Below are positions 17,658 to 22,934 of a stretch of DNA of 22,934 nt, piece by piece. How positions within the stretch are numbered: the stretch's first letter is position 1; every line of letters begins with the position of its first letter. The stretch covers positions 1 to 22,934 of the forward strand of contig DHJA01000278.1 in the NCBI GenBank assembly GCA_002404095.1, written 5' to 3'. Below the pieces are notes generated by a model that was not told where the DNA came from, ran no database searches, and was given only the letters and a program-made list of their open reading frames with translations. Source of the DNA: Planctomycetaceae bacterium UBA4732 (GTDB lineage Bacteria > Planctomycetota > Planctomycetia > Gemmatales > Gemmataceae). Position numbers and translations under genes: made by a program.

Positions 17658-18563
17658 CTAACCGGCGCCACCGCCGAGCAACCCATACGCCCGAAGCGTT
17701 TGGGCGATGCGTTCCTCTCCAGCGGCGTCGAGAGGCCACAGCGGCAAGCGCATCTCCCCGCTATCCCGGCCCAGCAGCTTCATGGCCGTCTTAACGGGGA
17801 TCGGATTCACGGACACGCCGAGCAAATCGCGGCACAAATGAAACAGCTTATTGTGCCACTTCAGCGCTTCATCAGTACGCCCGGCTTCGTAAGCGCTCAC
17901 CAGCGCCTTGAGGTCGCGCGGCACGAGGTTGCCGACCACCGACACCACGCCGCGACCGCCGACGCTCAACAGCGGCAACGTCAGGCTGTCGTCGCCGCTG
18001 AGCAGCGTCAGGTCGCACAGCGAGGCGATGTGCGACGCCTGATCCATCGAGCCGGTCGCTTCCTTAATCGCCACTACGGTCGGAATTTCCGCGAGACGGG
18101 CGATGGTTTCGGGCAGGATATTGGAGGCGGTGCGGCCGGGGATGTTGTAAAGTATGATGGGCAGATCGCAGGCGTCGGCCACGGCGGCGAAGTGCCGGTA
18201 ATAGCCTTCCTGCGTCGGCTTGTTATAGTAGGGACCGACCATGAGGGCGCCGTCCGCCCCAGCCCGGCGGGCGGCGCGGGTGAGACGGATTGCCTCGCGC
18301 GTGCTGTTGGAGCCGGTGCCGGCCATGACCTTGATGCGTCCGGCCGCCTGCTCGACGACGGCGCTGATGACGCGCTCGTGTTCCTCATGGTCCAGCGTGG
18401 GACATTCGCCGGTGGTGCCGACGGGCGCCAGGCCGTCGGTCCCCTGTTCGACGTGCCAATCGACGAGCCGGCGTATGGCGGGGAAATCGACTTCGCCCTG
18501 GTGGAACGGCGTAATCATCGCCACGGTCACGCCGGCAAACTGTTCGCCCTTTGTCTTCTGCAT
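17658..18563 (-). CDS. dapA: 4-hydroxy-tetrahydrodipicolinate synthase
   Basis: This 301-residue enzyme joins pyruvate and aspartate semialdehyde, the first committed step of the diaminopimelate/lysine pathway. The TIM-barrel aldolase signatures are complete: GTTGE with T50/T51, [14 protein letters not shown], the catalytic Y139 with R144 in LYNIPGRT, and the Schiff-base K167 in AIKEATG. The C-terminal NPIPVKTAM motif is also present. The start at 18563 has GGAGAG about 8 nt upstream. The coding end runs into a dispersed palindrome that supplies the stop. The gene stands alone; upstream lies a divergent gene, so the promoter should be between 18564 and 18679. Confidence 0.97.
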   Translation of the reverse strand: MQKTKGEQFAGVTVAMITPFHQGEVDFPAIRRLVDWHVEQGTDGLAPVGTTGECPTLDHEEHERVISAVVEQAAGRIKVMAGTGSNSTREAIRLTRAARRAGADGALMVGPYYNKPTQEGYYRHFAAVADACDLPIILYNIPGRTASNILPETIARLAEIPTVVAIKEATGSMDQASHIASLCDLTLLSGDDSLTLPLLSVGGRGVVSVVGNLVPRDLKALVSAYEAGRTDEALKWHNKLFHLCRDLLGVSVNPIPVKTAMKLLGRDSGEMRLPLWPLDAAGEERIAQTLRAYGLLGGGAG

Positions 18564-18679
18564 GGTCGCTCTCCGGGTCGTATTGCCCTCATTTTAGGAA
18601 GGCCGACAAGAAGAAACAGGCGTCGTCGAATAGAATAAAGAAAGGTCTCGCCCCGCGGCCTGCTTCACGAGGACGGCCG

Positions 18680-19105
18680 ATGTTCCTGGAGCGGTTGGTA
18701 CAAAACGTCGAAGAGCAGATGCTGGCGCTGGGTCGCCAACTGTGGCGCACCGACCCGCGGACGCAGCTGCGCGAAGATGTACAGCACGTCAGCCACGACC
18801 TGCACGATCGGCGCGCCGCCTTGGAATGTTGCGGCGTCGAGATCGACGGACTGAGAAAGCGAATCAACGGAAACCAGGCCGCCGTGGCGCGACTAACGGC
18901 GCAAGTCGGGACTGCGCTGGCGCGCGGTGCGGCGGATGAGGCGTGGCGCGATGCGCTGGACCTTGACCGCGCGCATCAGGATTTAGCCGACGACCAGGCG
19001 CGGCTTCCGAAACAGGAAAAGCTGGCGGCGACTATCGAATTGCAAATCCGTTTTCTGACTCGCCGGTTGGCGCGCTTGCAAGACCAACTTTACCCCTCCG
19101 CATAA
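18680..19105 (+). CDS. Helical/coiled-coil hypothetical protein (141 aa)
   Basis: This 141-residue protein begins MFLERLVQNVEEQMLALGRQLW and is almost entirely charged helix. A heptad-like pattern (LEKQ/LTAQ/IELQIRFLTRRLARLQDQL) suggests a coiled coil. No signal peptide or membrane segment is present. The ATG at 18680 is chosen because GAGGA lies just upstream and because the helical region starts there; the upstream in-frame stretch overlaps the dapA start. It diverges from dapA. The family was not recognised, and a structural or partner-binding role is only a guess. Confidence 0.6.
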   Translation: MFLERLVQNVEEQMLALGRQLWRTDPRTQLREDVQHVSHDLHDRRAALECCGVEIDGLRKRINGNQAAVARLTAQVGTALARGAADEAWRDALDLDRAHQDLADDQARLPKQEKLAATIELQIRFLTRRLARLQDQLYPSA

Positions 19106-19156
19106 TACTACGAAAGACTTGTTCCGGGTGTGCCTCTCGAAGTAGGCAGGCGTTCT

Positions 19157-19231
19157 GGCCCCCTCCCCCCTTGTGGGGGAGAGTTGGGGTGGGGGGTATT
19201 GGTTTCAGAGGCGCCAACCCCCCACCCCAAC
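19157..19231. repeat. G/C-block repeat with hairpins (intergenic element)
   Basis: The stretch ccctcccccc-ttgt-gggggag is followed by gttggggtgggggg (19183-19197), which pairs perfectly over 15 bp with 19217-19231. This class of C-run/G-run intergenic repeat, which translates in one frame to TPTLPHKGGG, is scattered in many high-GC genomes and is often annotated wrongly as coding. The G runs could also form quadruplexes. Nothing else was seen in the flanking spacer (19106-19347). Confidence 0.65.
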
Positions 19232-19347
19232 CCTGGGCTGATGAAAACGGCTGACGATTTTGATGTTTTAGGCTTGTTGGTGTTTTCGGAATGTGTTGCG
19301 TTAGGGGACCGGAGGTTTTCGCCCCAAGCAGGGAGAAGGAACTCCTT

Positions 19348-19509
19348 ATGGACGCCTTGGGTCGTGAAGACGGCAAAGGGAAATACACGACGCCTCGTTG
19401 GGTCCAGGTATGGTTCCTGGTTCGCAGTCGAGCGCGTTGGAAACGGAAATACCAGGATCTGAAGATCCAGGCCAAGCGGTTGCAGAATCGCGTGAACGAC
19501 GTAATATGA
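19348..19509 (+). CDS. Short basic helical protein, possibly a fragment (53 aa)
   Basis: The 53-residue frame MDALGREDGKGKYTTPRWVQVWFLVRS... continues with RARWKRKYQDLKIQAKRLQNRVNDV, a basic helix with coiled-coil character, and then stops abruptly. A GGAGAAGGA site lies just before the ATG. From memory, similar PRWVQVWFL...RWKxKY...KRLQNRVxDV segments begin longer planctomycete proteins, some of them in or near transposase genes, so this may be the truncated start of such a gene. The evidence is limited to that resemblance and the ribosome-binding site. Confidence 0.45.
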   Translation: MDALGREDGKGKYTTPRWVQVWFLVRSRARWKRKYQDLKIQAKRLQNRVNDVI

Positions 19510-19522
19510 GGGCGGGTGAGAA

Positions 19523-19870
19523 ATGGTGGGAGATTGGACCGATTACGCGGCGCCCCGCGCCGACCTTGGCTGGTACCACGAAGTCGGCCGCCGCGTCGCC
19601 GGCCTGATTCCGACCAAAGGCCGCCGCGGTTTGGACTGGTTCGGCCGGCTCTCTGGGGCACTGGGTCCGTCGCCGTCGATGCTGCGCAAAGCCGCGCGGT
19701 TCGCCGCGCTGGATCCATCCGAGGCGAATATGCAGGCACTGGTAGCGATGCGCATGGACTGGACGCTGCTGGAACTGCCTTTTTCGGTCGGCGACGAAGA
19801 CCAACGCCACGAGTTGCTTCGGGAAGCCCTGTCCCTCTCGAAAAGTGGCCGGGCGATGCGTCGAGGCTAA
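19523..19870 (+). CDS. Hypothetical helical protein (115 aa)
   Basis: This 115-residue protein (MVGDWTDYAAPRADLGWYHEVGRRVAGLIPTK...) has the pattern WYHEVGRRVAGLI...WFGRLSGALGPSPSMLRKAARFAAL, faintly like the N-terminal helical region of DUF1016-type proteins; I would not rely on that. The frame ends on a TAA whose last base begins a 24-bp perfect palindrome, so the gene may have been cut or ended by that element. It follows the 53-aa gene by 13 nt and may be co-transcribed with it. Function unknown. Confidence 0.45.
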   Translation: MVGDWTDYAAPRADLGWYHEVGRRVAGLIPTKGRRGLDWFGRLSGALGPSPSMLRKAARFAALDPSEANMQALVAMRMDWTLLELPFSVGDEDQRHELLREALSLSKSGRAMRRG

Positions 19871-19920
19871 GAGCCTGTGCGAAAAGGGCGGGGTCTCCCC
19901 GCCCTTTTCGCACAGGCTCT
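19870..19920. repeat. 24-bp perfect palindrome with a 3-nt loop
   Basis: The arms 19870-19893 and 19897-19920 are perfectly complementary (loop tct). The arm starts agagcctgtgcgaaaaggg. It overlaps the stop of the preceding gene and could act as its terminator, although no T run follows. Such near-perfect GC-rich palindromes also mark remnants of insertion-sequence ends. The rest of 19921-20124 shows no gene. Confidence 0.75.
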
Positions 19921-20124
19921 AAGCGTCTCCTAGTCAAGTTGTTGCACGGGATCCGTTGAGTCGGATGACTAACGCCTGCGGCCGGATTTTTGTGTATTCT
20001 AATACTCATATTGTATTACGCGGTCGCTCACCGGCACTTCTTGCGTCGATCCTGCCAGCCGATGAGGTTTTCGGGATCCACAGGAGGCCGGGGGTGTATA
20101 GACCCAGGGCTTGTTCCGCCGTGG

Positions 20125-21594
20125 TCACTTGGCCTTCCCCACCATTGGAGATTCCTTGGTCGAACCAAAGCCTACATTCGCCTCGGCAGTGTAGTGCAAC
20201 TCCTCCCCGGAAAACTTCAAGTGGATCGTGATGATGAACGGGGTCTCGTAGAAGCAGAGTTTGGCAGTAAACGTATCGTCCTCGGTCCAGGCGCCTCTGG
20301 CCGCCGACGGTTGCTCAGTCAAGGCGCCCCATGCCGCTCGCCCCTTCTGCCATTTGCCACGGCCGCAGGCGATCCGTTGCTCGACGCCGTCGAAGCGCGT
20401 GACGAGCGTTAGGGCGCCGTCTTTTCCGTCGCTTTCCAGCGTGATCGCTTCCAGCTTGCGTTCGTTGGCGGGGAACACAAAGGTCCTCCCCAACGCCTTC
20501 GCGGGGGCGCCGGCGCCTTCCGCGGGATGCAGCGACAGACTCTTCAGCGTGTGTTCGAGTTTCTTCCTGGTCTCCTCATCGGCGGCCAGCGGCGACCCCG
20601 ACTTCATGGCAGGCAGGAGTTTGTCCCACACCAGATTCAGTACGGCTTGCATGTCCTTCACGCCGCTGGTGATGACGATCACCGCATCCTGATCGGGCAA
20701 CACGATGCAGTATTGACCGAACGCCCCGTCGCCTCGATAGGCGCCGTTGCGGCAGCGCCAGAATTGGTAACCGTAGCCCTGGTCCCAATCGCTTTGCGGG
20801 TTGCTGCCGTTGGAGGTCTGGCGGGTAGTCGCCGCCTCAACCCACGACTCGGGCACGATCTGCTTGCCCTGCCATTTGCCCTTCTGCAAGTAGAGCTGGC
20901 CGAAGCGCGCGATATCTTCGGTACGGATACTTAAGCCGTAACCGCCGGCCGTAATGCCCTGTGGACTGGTCTCCCAGGTTGGATGTTCGATGCCCAGAGG
21001 CGCAAAAAGCCGAGGTTTGAGATAGTCGAGAACGGTCATGCCGGTCGCCTTCTGGATGATGGCCGAAAGCATGTAGGTCGCCGACGTGTTGTACTGGAAA
21101 TGGGTTCCGGGTTTGAAGGGGACGGGCTGGGCGAGGAAGGTTTTGGTCCAGGGTTGATCCGCCGTGCGCGCCGGCTCGATCTGTTGGCCTGTGGACATTC
21201 GGAGCAGATCGCTGACCCGCATCGCCTTGAGGTTGTTGCTCGGCTCGGCCGGAGCGTCCTGGGAAAAGAACTTCAGCACCTGATCGTCCAGGCTGAGTTT
21301 GCCCTCCGAGACGGCCATTCCCACGGCGGTGGAGGTGAAGCTCTTGCTCAGCGAATACAGGGAGTGCGGCGCTTCGGCGTCATACGGCGCCCACCAGCCC
21401 TCCGCCACCACGTGGCCATGGCGCAGGAGCATGAAGCTGTTCATCGAGTCGATTTTCTTGTCGGCCGCCTCGACGAACGCTAGGACGGCCGAGGAGGAGA
21501 CGCCCTGCGCCTCCGGGCTGCTGCGCGGTAGTTCCGCTCCGAAGCACAGTGAGCTGCTGATGGCAGCCAGCAGGACGATGTAGAGAGTCTTCAT
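20125..21594 (-). CDS. Secreted beta-lactamase-fold serine hydrolase
   Basis: This 489-residue protein belongs to the beta-lactamase class C/penicillin-binding-protein-like serine hydrolases, which include esterases, amidases and D-aminopeptidases. A signal peptide is clear (MKTLYIVLLAAISSSLCFGA, residues 1-20). The SxxK motif with catalytic S81 and K84 is in LYSLSKSFTS, and the tyrosine motif is Y168-N-T (FQYNTSATYML). The third motif, normally KTG/HxG, appears as YRGDGAFGQY. The residues after about 370 form a beta-rich C-terminal domain of unknown role. ATG 21594 was chosen as the signal-peptide start, although no strong ribosome-binding site precedes it. It is probably periplasmic. The substrate is unknown and antibiotic resistance should not be assumed. 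Confidence 0.85.
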   Translation of the reverse strand: MKTLYIVLLAAISSSLCFGAELPRSSPEAQGVSSSAVLAFVEAADKKIDSMNSFMLLRHGHVVAEGWWAPYDAEAPHSLYSLSKSFTSTAVGMAVSEGKLSLDDQVLKFFSQDAPAEPSNNLKAMRVSDLLRMSTGQQIEPARTADQPWTKTFLAQPVPFKPGTHFQYNTSATYMLSAIIQKATGMTVLDYLKPRLFAPLGIEHPTWETSPQGITAGGYGLSIRTEDIARFGQLYLQKGKWQGKQIVPESWVEAATTRQTSNGSNPQSDWDQGYGYQFWRCRNGAYRGDGAFGQYCIVLPDQDAVIVITSGVKDMQAVLNLVWDKLLPAMKSGSPLAADEETRKKLEHTLKSLSLHPAEGAGAPAKALGRTFVFPANERKLEAITLESDGKDGALTLVTRFDGVEQRIACGRGKWQKGRAAWGALTEQPSAARGAWTEDDTFTAKLCFYETPFIITIHLKFSGEELHYTAEANVGFGSTKESPMVGKAK

Positions 21595-22184
21595 GTTGTG
21601 AACTCTGGAAGGTAGGAAAAGTTCATGCTGAAATAGAAGTCTTCCGGGATCAGCGCCGGAACTCCAGCGGCTGAGATTACCGCCTTGAATCTCGGCGGGC
21701 AATCATCTTCCGAATACGAACCGCCGCCTAGACCTTAACCAAGCGAGGTTTCAGGCCCGTAGGGTCAAATTATTCAGCCCGCCTACAATCGCCCAGGTTC
21801 GCAGCTCCTTGTTCATTGGACCGTTCTGCCCCTTGACAGGTCTTCTTCGAGGCTAAATGCCAGGGTTTTCCCCACAGGCGTTTCGGGTCAACTATGAACA
21901 TTGTTCTCCAGCCCTGGCAACTCGTGCTCGTTATCCTGTGTTCCGCTATCCTTATCAGTGCCTCTCTGGAAGGGCTGGACGCATCGCTCCATTCTCATGC
22001 TGCTTGCTGTAGGGCTGACTTTCAGGATGCCAATGAACGCGACTTTTCGGTAGTGTCTCAGTTTGCCCCATAAGTCCCATAGGTCTTATAGGTCCTATGG
22101 GACTTATGGGGCAAACTGAGACACTACCCGTTTGTCGGCGCGCAGTCACGCGGTCGAGCACCGTTTTCGGCGCTAACCACTACA
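21595..22184. other. Gene-free stretch between two minus-strand genes
   Basis: No reading frame in this 590-bp stretch looks like a real gene. The only structure seen is the 35-bp perfect inverted repeat at 22049-22128. A promoter for the serine hydrolase should lie near its left end, but no convincing -35/-10 pair was found. Confidence 0.6.
22049..22128. mobile_element. MITE-like 35-bp perfect inverted repeat flanked by TA
   Basis: The arms 22049-22083 and 22094-22128 are perfectly complementary over 35 bp, with a 10-nt loop. The sequence reads ggTAgtgtctcag at one end and ctgagacacTAcc at the other, so the outermost positions can be read as a TA duplication around a 72-bp element (22053-22124). 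TA target duplication and terminal repeats are the pattern of elements derived from IS630/mariner-like transposons. No transposase is present. An intrinsic hairpin without mobility is the alternative. Confidence 0.6.
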
Positions 22185-22715
22185 TCACTTGGCCAGTCCG
22201 TTGATGAGAGTGCGCAGCTTGTCCGCACCGACTCGGTCCAGCAACACTTTGGTCGCAAGCACGTCCGCTAGAAGAATGGAACTGCCACCAACCGCATGTG
22301 ATTGCTTGGAGGCAGGCGTAGGCTTGACGGCCACTGCCGGCGCTGAGGGCTTGGATGCGGCCGGTTTCTTGGCCGATGTCGCCGCTTGGGGCATCGCTGA
22401 TCCCGCCGCGTCTTTGGCTTCCTTGCGGATGATGTCGCCCTTGTAGTTCGAGATGTGGTCTTTAGTCATCTCGATGCCGAACGTGCTCTTGAGGTAGGCT
22501 TGCACCTCCGTGGGCTTGGCCTCGCGGCCCAGGAACGACAATGCTTTCCGCACGGCGTCCATCTTAGTGATCATCGGCTTGGTAGCCTTTGCTGATTTCG
22601 GTTGGCCGGGGCTTATATTCGCCGCGGGGATTTTCGCCGGCCCATTCCCTTGGGTTTGCTGTGTTGCTCCGGTCGACTGTTGGCCGTTTTTCTTGCCGTT
22701 CTTCTTGTCTGCCAT
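22185..22715 (-). CDS. Lys/Ala-rich protein with a central helix-turn-helix-like domain
   Basis: This 176-residue protein has a low-complexity basic N-terminus (MADKKNGKKNGQQSTG...). A compact central domain (about 48-98: DAVRKALSFLGREAKPTEVQ...STFGIEMTKDHISNYKGDII) is followed by an Ala/Pro/Lys linker and a short C-terminal helix (LLDRVGADKLRTLINGLAK). The central pattern looks like a winged-helix or similar nucleic-acid-binding fold and is, from memory, a recurring hypothetical protein in planctomycetes. The start at 22715 follows GCGAGG; the adjacent ATG at 22718 is a near-equal alternative. The basic tails would suit DNA or RNA binding, but this is inference. The remaining 219 bp to the window edge show no supported gene. 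Confidence 0.6.
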   Translation of the reverse strand: MADKKNGKKNGQQSTGATQQTQGNGPAKIPAANISPGQPKSAKATKPMITKMDAVRKALSFLGREAKPTEVQAYLKSTFGIEMTKDHISNYKGDIIRKEAKDAAGSAMPQAATSAKKPAASKPSAPAVAVKPTPASKQSHAVGGSSILLADVLATKVLLDRVGADKLRTLINGLAK

Positions 22716-22934
22716 CATTGCCTCGCAGGTTAAGTCATTGGGGCGACGCCATCGGTATTCTAACTCCAGATTCCCACTGTGGACACTGGGGAGACGATCC
22801 AGGAGAATCCGAGACTGAGACTTGGCCTGTCCATCCCACTCTGGCGGATCAAACCCTCCCGCACCTGTCCCTCGCGCATTTTCTTTGTGGTTCATCCGAT
22901 CACGGCGTTTCTCTAAGAGGGCGTCTAGAAATCG

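Noticed and set aside
19032..20009. A 325-codon minus-strand frame containing TPTLPHKGGG
   Set aside because: That motif is the translation of a common intergenic repeat, and the frame crosses two better-supported plus-strand genes.

Overview
The window looks like a high-GC chromosome segment from a Planctomycetota-type bacterium. This is inferred from the style of the genes rather than from a marker gene. The hints are tandem WD40 repeats of the SPDGKRLVSG...VKVWDAQTGQE type, a secreted beta-helix/glycoside-hydrolase protein, many small toxin-antitoxin (TA) cassettes, and dispersed palindromes between genes. No rRNA, tRNA or CRISPR array was recognised.

Left part (1-6.4 kb). A WD40 protein enters from the left edge. 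It is followed by an array of related PIN-toxin/antitoxin cassettes, all on the minus strand. One pair is intact (857-1463). One is an antitoxin with only five codons of its toxin left (1512-1781). One pair has a toxin with an internal TAG (1940-2546). In the last, the toxin's 5' part (to 6142) and 3' tail (from 2589) flank a 3.2 kb gene for a secreted beta-helix plus TIM-barrel glycosidase-like protein. That gene therefore appears to sit inside a broken toxin gene.

Middle (6.4-11.4 kb). On the minus strand lie a short UvrC-like GIY-YIG protein, two small conserved genes (one frameshifted), a D12-class adenine methyltransferase whose start codon lies inside a palindromic repeat, a three-helix membrane protein, and a second, unrelated PIN-toxin/antitoxin pair. 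About 100 bp around the carB start, together with a small divergent membrane-protein gene, is present twice (near 10.2 and 11.3 kb).

Right part (11.4-22.9 kb). carB is full length and carries an in-frame linker insertion made from a 25-nt repeat. The same repeat forms the hairpin at the end of dapA. Between these two housekeeping genes lie an AT-rich HaeII-family restriction endonuclease with no matching methylase in the window, and a two-gene unit: a C39-like cysteine peptidase preceded by a 93-aa acidic protein with a double-glycine-leader-like N-terminus. This pair is the best candidate for an undescribed system. dapA is followed by a helical protein, repeat-rich spacers, two short unknown genes, a secreted beta-lactamase-fold serine hydrolase, a MITE-like 35-bp perfect inverted repeat, and a lysine/alanine-rich protein with a helical core.

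Limits: assignments rest on reading motifs and on remembered family patterns. No database search or structure prediction was run.
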